In this document: one piece after another, positions 21,447-33,180 of the stretch | Numbering within the stretch: position 1 is the stretch's first letter | Layout of the letters: every line of letters begins with the position of its first letter | Assembly (NCBI GenBank): GCA_029959085.1 | Contig: JARWIR010000018.1 | Span: forward strand, 19,343,001-19,407,000 | Reading direction: 5' to 3' | DNA from: Nemophila menziesii | Lineage: Eukaryota > Streptophyta > Magnoliopsida > Boraginales > Hydrophyllaceae | DNA length: 64,000 bases | The notes under the pieces: model-generated | Database searches by the model: none | What the model was told of the DNA's origin: nothing | The model's input: the letters and a program-made list of their open reading frames with translations, nothing else | Translations under genes and position numbers: made by a program

Positions 21447-23624
21447 TAGGGCAGCACACGGGTCGGTTAACCGACCCGTAGGGGTAAACCCAATACCCAA
21501 ACTTAATTTTCGGTTTTTAATATATTAAACCCAATATCCATTTTTTTAAATTAAAATCTCGGGTTGGGTGGTAACGGGTTGGGTTGGGTTAGGGTCGGTT
21601 TCGGGTAATAGAGGGACTTAAATAAACCATCTGATTTTGTAAAAAAAAATCATTAACTTAAATAAACCATCTGATATTGTTTTTTTGTACTTTCCCATAC
21701 ATAATTCAGCTATTACATGATTTACATCTCATTGATTGAATTGAATTACATCACATTGAACTGAATTACAAAATTACATCTCATTGAACTGAATTACAGA
21801 ATTATAAACCAAATAAGTAAATCAAAAATCATCACAGATTGACAATTTGTACAACCTTGGGTGCAAATGTTGTTGTGAATCCAAATTCTGTCCAAAAACA
21901 ACCTTCCAACTTTAAAATAACCTGCAAATTTCCAAAAACTGGATAGAAGAATGAAGTCAGATTGTTTGAGACTTTGAGCCTCAGAAGGAGTCTCATCATT
22001 GGCTACAATTATTGCCTCAGATTTTGTAATCTTCATTGGCATTAAAACTTTAGGGACATGTTTAGGGACAAGGGACTTATCAAATAACTTACAAGAAACA
22101 ACAATCAAGTCACTTGTTGCCAACTCAACCAATTATTCAACTCATATTTACTCATTCATTAACCTTAACTTAATCATTGTAGTTAGGTCAAATTAATTGG
22201 GAGATGCATACAAAAGTGTGATGATTAACAATGTTAACTTGTAAGTTATAAGAATTCAGCTTTATACCTTAGGACTTAGGTTATTGGTTTCTAACTTGTC
22301 AAAGATGAGTCTTGCAAGGACTCACTTAACTCGTCTAAGCCAAAATAACCTGCCAAATGTCACAAAACAACAAAAGATCAATTAGTATGTAAAATTAACT
22401 AGTCAACAAAAGTCACAAACCAAGTATTCATATAGTTGTTACCTAACTCAGTATCCAAGATTAATAGGAAGAGATGTTTTCAACCAATTATTGTAAATAA
22501 CTTAATTTTACAATAAGGTTACATGGACAACCTTGCCACCATTCTTAGTAACAATAACTTATTGACTGTTATTTAGAATGGTGACAAAGTCATCCATGTA
22601 ACCTTATTTTGGAAGTTACAGAAATGTAAATTAATACCTGTAAATTGTAAATAGAGAAACAAATCAAGCTTTGAACAATCAAATCCAGAAAAGGTCCATT
22701 AATGTTAACAACAATTGCGAATCATGCAAGTAAATCAAGGGAACAATCTATTAGCCAATATTCAATATTCATAACTCAAATGAAAACTAAGTACACAACA
22801 TTAACATGTAACCAAGAAATTACCTTTAATTTGATTAACAAAGCAAGTACAAGACAAACACCAACACCAATTGAAGTATTGAACATTAGCGAGTCCATGA
22901 AAACACAAAATAAACCATCTATTAGGCAATATCTATTATTGAATTAAAATCCTTCAATAAAACAATTATTTGTTTCTAAATCAAAAGACTTACACATGCA
23001 ATAACTTATAACACAATCGGAATTACAGAAAATCAAAACACGAACCTTAGGGTTTCGAAGATCCAAAACATCTCGAACCCAACCCTCGATCTACACCTCT
23101 AGGCTCTAATCATGGTTAGATGATTAAATCCAGAACCAAAAAGGATGAGCTTTATCAGAGAAGGAGAGATTATAACCCATAGTAAGTAGTAACCCACCAC
23201 CGTGCCATACTTAAGGCGGTGTATATTATCGCTCAAAACGCCGGCGAGATTAGACGGGGAAGGAGAGAAGCAGGGCTACGGCGGGTAGGGTTTTCGATAT
23301 GACCCAGAGAAAAACCAGAGAGTAAGAGAGAGTGTGGCCTTTCGTGTAATGAAAGGCCAAAACCAAACCCATAAACAAAATATGAAGCGTATGTATTACG
23401 CTGAAATGAATAGGAAATATAATATAAACAAAATATGTAGGGTGCGGGTCGGGTTCGGTTACCCGCGGGTTTGGCAAAGCCAAACCCATCAACCGACCCA
23501 ATACCCAAACTTTTTAATATCTTAACCCAATGGGCTCGGGTGGGGAATGGTTTGGGTTTTTTCGGGCCCTTTTTGGGTCGGGTTTTCGGGTACCGCGGGT
23601 TTGGGTCATTTGTGAGCAGCCCTA
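21447..23624. mobile_element. hAT-type DNA transposon, probably non-autonomous (2,178 bp)
   Basis: The left end TAGGGCAGCACACGGGTCGG is matched in inverted orientation by the right end (minus-strand reading TAGGGCTGCTCAC). The flanking 8-bp target duplications are CACATACC (21439-21446) and CACATATC (23625-23632), with one mismatch. Both ends carry many GGGTCGG/ACCCGA subterminal words, typical of transposase-binding regions. No transposase motif is visible inside; the longest frame (112 codons, 21794-22132, minus) is unassigned. A related unoccupied sequence near 24680-24840 supports the boundaries. Confidence 0.82.
22512..22609. repeat. inverted repeat inside the hAT element
   Basis: Arms of about 34 bases (22512-22545 and 22575-22609, AATAAGGTTACATGGA and its complement, then ACCATTCT/AGAATGGT) with a loop of about 30 bases. 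A few mismatches. Confidence 0.7.
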
Positions 23625-23632
23625 CACATATC

Positions 23633-24610
23633 TTATGTTTTAAACTTACAAAATAAATAAAATAAGGTAATTTATTGGACCATCCAATATACCCTATTTA
23701 AATATAACCTAATAAATAAAATGTAATTGTCGGTTTTGTTCTTCTTAATATTTATTTCCTAATTAAACAACTATATAGATTCTATTTTATATAGCCTATT
23801 ACTCAATAAATATATATTCTTGAACAAAAAAGAAAATCAATATGTATAAATATTCACGATAAAGCCATGATCTTAACATAACTTTCATTTATACCATTAT
23901 GTCATTTATTATATTCTATTTTCATACCATTCAATTAATTACAGTTTAATACATAATTTAAAATGTAACTGACGCGAAGAGCTTTGAAAAAAGCAAGAGA
24001 AAAGAGAAATTTGTTAGAGAAAAGGTTGAAGATTTTACTAAATATAGAGGAAAGGCTGAAGTCATAGCACAATATAGCAACATAAACAATGGTGAAAAAT
24101 GATGGCGAGCATACAATCTTTAAACAAACCTCAATCTCTTCTAATATTTAATGTTATTGTCTATGTGGTTCGTTAAGCTCCTTTCCAGTTCCATTACGGC
24201 TTACGCTTAATTTTCCTTTCTCTTCCCAATGAGATAAATTCCTAAAAGAATATACTATTTAACATGAACAACGACTTACTAACTTTCATGCTTAACTTCT
24301 GGAATTCGATATCGTTCGTCATCGATAAATATCTCCTTTTTTTTTGTCAATTACAAACCGATAAGAAAAAGACTAAATTTTACAAAGATTATTCAACGTC
24401 CTATCGAAATCCACTAAAGAGCAGTCCATCCAGTTAGAAATAATAATGTTTCTTCTTATACACTTAGCTAGTACATCCGCCGCTGTATTATAGCATCTAT
24501 TAACATGCTATAAGTATATTCTTAAAGAAAAAGTATCACAAACACTCGTACTAAATTACTATTATGCCATTTGGTTTTATTTATCCAATTCTTTTAAAAA
24601 TATATATAAT
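23633..24610. other. no gene recognised
   Basis: AT-rich intergenic sequence. The first 90 bases continue the sequence interrupted by the hAT insertion. Confidence 0.4.
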
Positions 24611-25141
24611 ACTTCCTCTATTTCTAATAAATATCTACTTATTAAAATAATAATTTCAAAATAATCTTTTTATAATAAAAATTCTTCCATCTAATATTGA
24701 AGGATCTTATCCTAATTATATTACTACACATGCTTCATGTTTTAAATTTACAAAAATAACTAATATATTAATCTAATGACAAATATTTTGTTATAATACT
24801 CAATGGCGTGATGCAAATATTAGACCATCTAATATTAGAAGGAATATTTACTTCTTTTGGTACATGGGTGATTCGGGATTGTTTGCGCGCACCACGACTA
24901 ATCCCACGATGATATACACGCCTCTCTATGTATATTTTCAGGTAAATCAGAATTAAATTACCCATAAGTTTTACGCTTTATAATATCAGACATTATCTTA
25001 TTGAAATTCATATTTCTAATAAATAATTAAAATTTCAAAAACACTTATTAAAATACATTTTAATTATAGAAAAGTAAATAATTGTATTTTTTAATCCAGT
25101 ACAAAATGTTAAGTAAACAAATTAGAAACTAAGGAGTGTAT
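24611..25141. mobile_element. possible decayed Stowaway-like element
   Basis: Left end CTTCCTCTATTTCTAATAAA and right end (minus) CTCCTTAGTTTCTAATTTG are imperfectly inverted, reminiscent of CTCCCTCC-type termini, and lie next to TA on the left. It contains the sequence related to the hAT target (24680-24840). Weak. Confidence 0.3.
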
Positions 25142-25614
25142 TTTATTCTTTTAGAATATCAATATTTTTCAATTTCAACTTCTTTTATTTAATTAGTTAA
25201 AATAATAGTATAATAAAAACTGTATATCTATAGTAAGGGTAATCTTGTAAATGGAAAAGATAAAAAAAGTATTTTTATTCTTTGTATATTAAAAATGAAT
25301 AAAAAAAATATAGATATTTCAAATTTGTTGTCGGGGTTAGGGAATATGTTTTTAAGTGTTGTCCAAAGAAAAAATATTTTTTTAAGGAATAAATTATATA
25401 GACATAAAAAAGAAACTACTACAACAAATTATGAACAAACTGATAAGATTGAGAGAAGAGAGAAAAATTATGTGTGTATTTCTTGTATATTTAGTGTTAT
25501 TCAATACATGTGTTTATATCGAGTTTAGGGAAAAAAATAATGCAGCTAATACATACACTATACATACAAAAACTAATCTAACTAACTCTGTCTTTTTGTG
25601 CAACTTGATTTGAC
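25142..25614. other. AT-rich; possible copia LTR for the adjoining pol relic
   Basis: On the minus strand, downstream of the copia relic, words such as GTATAGTGTATGTATTAGCT and TTTCTCTCTTCTCTCAATCT look like the U3/U5 of a small copia LTR. I cannot place firm ends. Small ORFs here are not assigned. Confidence 0.3.
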
Positions 25615-26335
25615 TATATTTGATCATGATCTTTGTATTGGTTATCATCACTCTTCAAGTTGAGGGCATTAAACAAGGGAAGCTTGGAAGTAAGCAAAGC
25701 AAATGTTGCAGAGGAAATATCCTTAGTGAAGATATCAACAAATTGTAGTTGAGTAGGAACATTAATCAAGTCAAGAAGCTTAGCATTGACTTGTTCTCAC
25801 ACAAAATGAAAATCAACATCAATGTGCCTTATTTTTAGTAGAACACATGGTTAGAGGCTAAAGCAATGGCAGATAAGTTGTCACACGCAAGAATGGGAGT
25901 AACAATTTGAAGCTTTAAACATTTTAACAAGAGAGTTAGGCATTTAACCTCAACTGAAACGTAGGCCATTGCGCGATACTAAGCTTTTGTGGATGAGCGA
26001 GAAACGGTGGAATGTTCCTTAGAACCCAAAGAGATGAGATTATTGCCTAAGAAGATGTAATATTCAGTTGTTGATCGTCGATCAGTTGAGTTGCTAGCCT
26101 AGTCAGAATCCAAGTAAGCTTTGAGAGAAACGGAGGATGATGTAAAGGTTAAACAATAGTTAGCGAACCCTTAACGTAACTAAGCAATTTTTTCAAAGCT
26201 TCATAATCCAAGTTTCTCGGTTTGTTCATAGCTTGACATAATTGATTAACAACAAAGGCAATATCGGGACGAGAAATTGTCAGATACCGCAGAGCACCTA
26301 TAAGACTTCGAAAAACAAAAGAATTTTCAAAATGT
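25615..26335 (-). pseudogene. Ty1/copia pol relic (end of RT and RNase H)
   Basis: Minus-strand frames read SLIGALRYLTISRPDIAFVV, NQLCQAMNKPRNLDYEALKK, then LKAYLDSD, ASNSTDRRSTTEYYIFLGNN, LISLGSKEHSTVSRSSTKA and VDIFTKDISS. These are the standard C-terminal copia polyprotein motifs: the RT end, the RNase H region around 'GSKEHSTVSRSSTKA', and the tail. Stops and frameshifts (for example DSD*ASNS and KA*YRAM) show it is dead. The upstream RT, integrase and gag are absent. Confidence 0.85.
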
Positions 26336-26399
26336 AATGAATCATGGGTTGAAGCGACATCATATTCAAATAAAATTGTTAATGCAGATATGAACTTGT

Positions 26400-26690
26400 C
26401 CCGTCAAAAAATGCAATTTTTTAATTTTTTGATTTTTTTGGAATTACTTATGATTTTTTTATAAAAATAGAAAAATTACGGACGCCTGCGTGTGGTGGAA
26501 TTTGGAAGATCTTGTTTTGCATAAAACAGATTATCAAAGTTAAAAAATTAAAAAATTGCATAAACATAAATATTAATTTGCCTTGTCAAAAAATGCAATT
26601 TTTTTATCTTTTACGTTTTTTTTAGAATTAGTTATGATTTTTTTTAAAAAAGAATTCACAGACGCGCGCGTGTGATAGAATTAGTTTATG
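26400..26690 (+). repeat. two right-end copies of the CGCGCG foldback family
   Basis: GAATTACTTATGATTTTTTT..ACGGACGCCTGCGTG (about 26440-26500) and GAATTAGTTATGATTTTTT..ACAGACGCGCGCGTG (about 26620-26675) match the right ends at 44400-44463 and 46012-46058. No matching left ends were found here. Confidence 0.6.
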
Positions 26691-26813
26691 GTGATTGATG
26701 GTGACGGAACTAGTTGGTGGTGGTTATGGGTGAAGGTGGTGGTCGGCGGAGAATAATGGTGGTGGTGGGAGGGGTAGTAGGTAGGGGTGGTGTGTGGGGG
26801 TAGGGTGGTCGTG
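26691..26813 (+). repeat. GGT-rich tract, split by later insertions
   Basis: Imperfect GGTGGTGG-type sequence. It continues at 28421-28500 after the solo LTR and again at 29143-29190, so these were probably one tract before insertions. Confidence 0.65.
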
Positions 26814-28415
26814 TGATGTCTCCCATTTTGTTCTAATTATATGCCCATAGGAGACATCATTTTTTGTGATTATTTGATTAATTCGATAGACTTTTAGTGT
26901 TAAATCGTTATATTTCATTTTCCATCCTTGAATTGTAGTATTTTGAATTTATTAAGCTTTTACGCGTAAAATGGTTTGTTTTTAGTGAAAATATTGTAGG
27001 TTTAAAGATGCTAGCAAGGAGATGATCAAGGATTAAAGTCTTAGATCGCGAAAAGAAGTCAAAGACGAGAAGAAATATCCCGAAGAGTTGATTTAGGAAA
27101 CTGCAAATCTGGAAGACTGGTGTTGATTGCTGATTTTGAGCCACTTAGACTTGAATTCAGTCTTGACCCGTGAGAGAAGCTTTGATCCATTAATGAGTTA
27201 CGTAGATTTAGCAAGTTGAATGGGTCAATTCGAAGTTAAAATGAGAAAGTTACAGCCATTTTAGTGAAGGTTGTACATCAGTTACAAAATTTAGAATAAA
27301 AGAGTGCATTTGGGCTTTTTAATATTTCATTTATTTACTTAATCAATAGCCCAAGTCCGAATTTTAGAGTATAGAAAGACCTTTGGACTTCTATTTTACA
27401 CAAAATTCATTATACGCTTAATTTTCACAAGGCAGGTTTCAGAGAGAAGTCAGAAGCAAGGAGAATGAGAAGCTAAGAGCTAGAGAATTCCATATTCTCC
27501 AATTCACAGCCAAACTCAATCCCCAATTAGGTTCCTCTTTTTATTTATGTAATTTGAGAACACGAATTCCTATTATTTTAATTTAGTTTTTTTTTTCTGT
27601 CGTGAACTAAATTTACATTGTACTTGAGAATCGCATAATTGGTTGAACCCAATTCGTACTGATTTATATTTTTCTAATTTGGGATTTTAGAATTGAAATC
27701 GAATTAGTTATTTTATGTTGACAATATTTTATGCTTGAACCATTATCTTTAGCGTCGCGAACTAGGGATAATTCTTAGTATGTAGGCTATTCAATATAGT
27801 GGCGTATTGATCACCTTGACGAGGGATTTAGATACATAACTAGGTAATTTCCGTTGGTATTCACCAATGACCTTGACAGGCTTGACTAACCAATAGCCAA
27901 AGCGGTAAGAACTTGAAGCATCTGACAGTAGTTTTAATCATCCTGACGGAGTTTTAAGATACCGTAGGAGAGCTCCTTAGTCCACCCCGACGGGTGTAAG
28001 GAGACTTTAGAATTTCGACTAGCATTTAAATAACAATTCAGCCCTTAACATAAGACATTCATCAAGAAGATTTGTGGTGAAACCCTTGCGTGACTCAAGT
28101 ACTACTTTTCTCTTGCGTGACTCAAGTACTACTTTTCTCTTGCATCTACCTCAATTACTTGCATTATTTCCATTCTAGTTTAATTAATTTAGTATTTAAA
28201 TTATTTGCCTCTTAGTTTTAGAAAACCAAAACAAATATCATATCTTTTATCTTTCTGTATTTGCAATTACATCACTATTTGATAACATTATATTCAACCT
28301 AATTCGTCCCTGCGAACGAACTTGATTATCATACATTAGTTGGGACAACTGTACACTTGCAGTTGGTGGTTCCTCTATTCTTAGCATTTATTTTATAACA
28401 CACAAGGATTCACCA
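26814..28415 (+). mobile_element. solo Athila-type LTR (1,602 bp) with perfect 5-bp target duplication
   Basis: Starts TGATGTCTCCCATTTTG and ends GATTCACCA. Flanked by TCGTG on both sides (26809-26813 and 28416-28420). The inverted copy of its start (GGAGACATCA) is at about 26851. Contains the U5-like CACTTGCAGTTGGTG and a 27-bp tandem duplication (28085-28138). No internal region remains, so it arose by recombination between two LTRs. Confidence 0.92.
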
Positions 28416-28516
28416 TCGTGGTGGTGGGGTGGTGGGGGCGGTGGTTATGGGGATGATGTTGGTGGTCGGTGGGGTGGTGGTAGCGGGTGTGGTGGCAGCG
28501 GCTGATATTATATAGG

Positions 28517-29142
28517 CCCAGGGAGGGCTCAAAACTCTCCTGAACCCGTAAATTTTATCATACATAAATATAATTTTTTTTCCAAAAATAATTAACTCTC
28601 TCTGAACATTTATGTAAAACTTGCATGTTCTGAACATTTATATATTTTAGGATTTAATAGAGGCCAGTGGTTTGAATCTTAGCATTTGATTTATCTTTTT
28701 TTTAAAATATAATAGTATTTTTTTTACAAAATAAATTAAAACATGTTTAGCGTTATAAGAAAACCTTGTCCTTTAATATAGCAGATTTAAGTTATAAATT
28801 CGTTAATTTTCATATGACCGGTTTATTAAATATTGAAATTCTTTTATACATGTCTCGATTAGTAATACTTAATAATTTTATTATAAATTAATATAATTCT
28901 AATAATAGTATATAAATTAAGTAGAATGATGTTAGTTTACTTTTTTTTGGAAGGATAATCCCATCTATTAAAAAGACAAGAAATGTAATGGTGTTAAATT
29001 CTCATATTTGCATTTCTCCATTACTAGTTATATATTTATGTATCCAATTTTATTTTAAAAAATCTCAGAAAACATTGACCTTCGGACTCTCATATATTTG
29101 AAGTCTTTTTTTTAATTTATTTTTTGGATTCGCCCCTAGGTG
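28517..29142. mobile_element. possible hAT-like element inserted in the GGT-rich tract
   Basis: Left CAGGGAGGGCTCAAAA and right (minus strand) TAGGGGCGAATCCAAAA resemble each other and the CAGGGGCGGA-type ends of plant Ac-like elements. GGT-rich sequence resumes right after 29142. No target duplication is evident, so this is tentative. Confidence 0.3.
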
Positions 29143-29399
29143 GTAGGGGTAGTAGGGTGGGGGTGAGAGGGTGGTGGGGATAAGGATGGTGGTGAAAAAA
29201 AAACTATATAATAAATAATAAAAATAATAAAAATTAAATAATATATATACAATTAAAGTAATAATTAATAAATTTATTGAGTATTTCTTTAATTTTTTAA
29301 TTTTTTTGTTGTAAATTAACTAATAGTTAATGTCAAAAAAAAAACTTATAAGTGTAGTTAATAATTGGGTGTCGTTCATAATTATTGCCTATTGGTGAT

Positions 29400-30022
29400 A
29401 ATATAGGAATGTTTTTTTTTTAGTCTCCGGTTAATTACATCCAACGGTAAGTATAGTTTTCCTTTTCTCCACCCTATCAAGCAATTGCCTGACAGACTAA
29501 CAATAATTGGGTGAGATCAATGAGATCCCTTGGTCGACGGGCTACTGGAATTTTATTCAATACGGTACAAGCCATAGTTCGTTAAAAAACATTTACCGTA
29601 TTGAATAACTTCTCCGGGCTACTGGTGGTCTTTTTTCTTTTTGTTACAAAGGCTAAAGGCTACTGGTGGTGGTCATGATGTATAGGAAACAGGTCTCAAA
29701 TAATCAATAGGCCAAGTTGCACAATTACATCTAACGAACAAGTACAAGCTTATGAGTTGCTGCCACGTGGAGAAAGCAACTTGTGGGATACGTGTCGAAT
29801 GGCTGCAGCCTGACTGCCGATCTCTCCCATGCATGTATGACATCATAAGTGGTCCTGGATCTTGATTCTGTTTTTTTCTTTTTCGAAGAGATTAAATTTA
29901 GAGTATATTTGATTTAGACCCACGGCTAGTGCTAGAAAAACGAACCCCTAATTTTAATTTTAGAATAATTATTTTTTCTTGGGCATTATTTAATCATACT
30001 TTTCTTTGACTCAAACACCGTG
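29400..30022 (+). repeat. duplicated block, copy A, left part (G-box and RY motif)
   Basis: Matches 46555-47040 and, beyond the LINE insertion there, 61985-62050. Shared landmarks: ACTAACAATAATTGGGTGAG, GGCTACTGGTGG, TCTAACGAACAAGTACAA, a G-box CCACGTGG (29763-29770), and an RY-type CATGCATG (29828-29835) followed by TATGACATCATAAGT. No ORF. The promoter-like motifs suggest an ancient promoter fragment, which is inference. Confidence 0.75.
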
Positions 30023-33000
30023 TTTTTTTTTTGACAGAGGTTAAAACCCTGAAAACCAAACATGCTAACCTATTTCGAATTTACAAAAGAACGAGCACAA
30101 AATAAAAGTAGAATTTCCTATCATTATACCATTAGCTCCATATCTAGCGCTTTTTGCAAGTACATCGCCTTTTTTGTTATATCTGCGCCAAAGATGTTTG
30201 AAGGAGATCGGTCCCGCAACCACAGCAATTTGATGAATCTTCTTAATTATCCGGTAGATTTTTCAACTTGCCGCTATCCGCTTAGTACCTTAAATAACCT
30301 CAAGGTTATTTGAAAAAATTTGTTTAGTTTTCCTTAGATAATCTTTGCATTTCTTAGTTGCATCTAATACAACAAGTGGATCTCTTTTGGGACTTTGTTA
30401 CATCTTGTGGTGGCTTTAATTTCCTCATTTCTCCTTGATCTTTTGTCCATTAAGAGAATACCAATGTCGACTGGTTCATAAGCCACGTTAAATAAAACGT
30501 CACAAAAGTATTCAATGTCCACCTCAGGAGAGAATAGATCATCTCCTAAGATTTGAGAGTTTCTAGTACTTGTATTGTCCAAATGAGATAAAGTCATCCA
30601 TTCAATTCCATGTAATTCCTCCATGAGTTTGTTAGTGTCAAGAATAATATTATCACAAACAATAGCATTTTGACCATGTATAAGTTTCATTTTTCATTTC
30701 CAAATATTCCAAATCATGATCATCGTATAATCTGAAATAATTCTAGTATCGCATCCAGACTCAGTAAAGCTTTTAATAATATTAAGGAACTAGTCACCGA
30801 TGTTCTTCTTTTCTATTCAGTCAGATTTAATTTGGAAGGAAGAACCTGCCCAGATAATTTGACATATTTTGCAATATATAAGAAGATGTTCAGTAGTATC
30901 GATTTCTCCTTGGCACCAAGAGCAATAGTAGGAGTCAGAACAATTCCTCTAAAAGAGGTTATTCTTTGTTGGAATGCCATTGTTGCATGCTTTCCACATG
31001 AAAACACGTATCTTATTTGGGATGTTATAATTCCAAACAATTTTCCAAAGCGCATTTCTGAGGTTATTAGCCTGAGGAGTATTTTGAGAAGACTCATAAA
31101 CACTTTCTTTGGTTAAAACATTGCACCCAAATTTAGCATTGTACGTACCTTCTTTAGTGTGGGGCCACACTAATTTATCCTTTGAATCCGTATCGAGCAA
31201 AATGATAATATTAATATCAGATATAATAGGACTAAGAAAAGTATAATCTAGAACTTGTGGATCCCATTCAAATGAGTTGTGTTTAAATATTTGTTTAAAT
31301 GTTTCTAAGTAGCAACCTTGGGGTTTCACCATTTCAAAGTTGGTTTCTATCCATTAATCCTTCCAAATGTTAAATGTTTTTCCCATTTCCAATTTGGTAA
31401 ATAAGATGTTTTTTAATAAAGTCCCTGCCTTCCATTAAACTCGCCGAACTCCATGTGCGACTTTGCCTAAGTTTAATGTAAAGAAAATTAGATATTGGAA
31501 AGCAAATACCTTTAAGGAGTCTTGAAGAAAGACTATTAGGGTTGTTCATGATTCTCCACGCTTGACTATCCAGCAAAGCAGTATTCTTTTTTTTTTTTTT
31601 TTTAATTTCTAAATCCAATTCCTCCGAGGATTTTCCCCATTACCACTTTCTTTTATGCAAGCCAGTGAATACGGTTTCTTTCTCTTGAATTCCACCAAGA
31701 ATTAGAAATGGCTGGAATAAACTTATTACAAAAGGAATTTGGAAAGAAAAAATGGACATTGCATAGTTAGGAATGACTTGTAAAATAGCCTTGATCAGAA
31801 GCTCTTTGCCTCAATCAGAAAGAAGTTTAGCCTTCCACCCTTCTGATCTCTTGAAGAGTTTATTTCCTATCTACTCCAAGGATCCCACCTTTGACCTCTT
31901 ATGACAGAGATGGATACCAAGGTAATTTCCCAAGTCCCCTGTCACTTTTATGTTCAGCTCTTTGGCATTTTGTTCCCTGACTTTCTTATTGGTTTGTTTA
32001 CTAAAAAGATAGCTGACTTGTCAAAGTTGATCATTCGTCCAGAACCTTTGCAATACACTGCAAGCATTCTTTACAGTTCTAGAGATTAGTCTTGTCAATG
32101 TTGATATAGAAAAGGGAGTCAACAGCAAATAAAAAATGGGAAATAATAGGACAATTTATGTTAATCTTGATCCCATGAATAGAACCTTCCTGAGAATAAT
32201 GCTCAACAATTCTAATAAAAGCTTCAGTCATGATAGTAAAAAGAAAAAGAGATCACCCTAGCGTTATCCTCTAGAGTAAAACTTTTGAAGTCTTTCCCCA
32301 TTCAGCTTGATTTGGAAAGAGATAGTAGATATGCAAACATTAATCCATTCAATCCATTTCCATTAAAACCCAACTTATGAAGAGCTAAAAGAAGAAATTC
32401 CCACTTTACCTGGTCATAGGCCTTAACCACATCATTTTTTATAGCTTCCATATGGTTTTTTTTTCTTTTACTGTTCATAAAGAAGGATATTTCATGTGCA
32501 ATAATAATGCTATCATGAATGGCCTATCCTTAATGAGAGCAGATTGAGATGGGGAGACAATAAAATCCATAAAATTATGAAGTCTATTAGACAACATCTT
32601 AGCAATAAGTCTATGGACAAAATTAACACAAGAGATGGGCTTGAAGTCACCAAATTTTTCTTGAACATCCCCTTTAGGAACTAATGTGATGAGAATGTCA
32701 TTAATAGTGTCTAAGGGTATATTGTTTTCAAAAAATTCATATATCATCTTGAAAACATCACCATTCAAGCAATCTGAACCTGGAGCTTTAGTTAAGGAAA
32801 GGTCCTCAACTTCTTCCATAGTTGGTTCTCTGGTAAGCTCACTATTCATATCCTCCGTAACTTTGCTTGGAACAAACTTGGCTGTAATCTCCATGTTGTG
32901 GAATTCAGTATCCTGTTCAAAAAACAATTGTGAGTATAATTTATGAAAACAATTTTTTAACTCCCTTAGAATCATCAATCTATTAATCATTAGTATCTTT

Positions 33001-33178
33001 AATCTTAGTAATTCTATTTACGTTCCTTATTAGAATAGTAGACATATGAAAAATTTAGTATTCTTATCACCAAAAGTATTCCAGTTTTGTCTTGCCCGGT
33101 TGCCCAATATTTTTCCTTACAGTTCATTTCAAATTTAATTTCTACTCTTATCCTGAATTCTTCTTGTTCCAATTCTAG
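30023..33178 (-). pseudogene. LINE (L1-type) ORF2 3' part: RT, zinc-finger region, RNase H
   Basis: Read from right to left. LEQEEFRIRVEIKFEMN and WNTFGDKNTKFF (about 33060-33170), then RT segments: TKAPGSDCLNGDVFKMIYEF, ILITLVPKGD, FKPISCVNFVHRLIAKMLSN, VVKAYDQVKWEFL near 32430, and the active-site region reading FAVDS instead of FADD near 32130. The zf-RVT region follows (WKIVWNYNIPNKIRVFMWKA, 31000-31040), and then RNase H (FCDVLFNVAYEPVDIGIL, SNNLEVI, FKHLWRRYNKKGDVLAKSAR). A T10 run at 30023-30032 is the poly(A) tail on this strand. Numerous stops and the altered active site show it is inactive. Joined to an inverted 5' part at 33181-34383. Confidence 0.88.
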
Positions 33179-33180
33179 GG

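Noticed and set aside
23233..23656. Several ORFs of 60-91 codons at the hAT right end
   Set aside because: They arise from GGGTCGG/ACCCGA subterminal repeats of the transposon.
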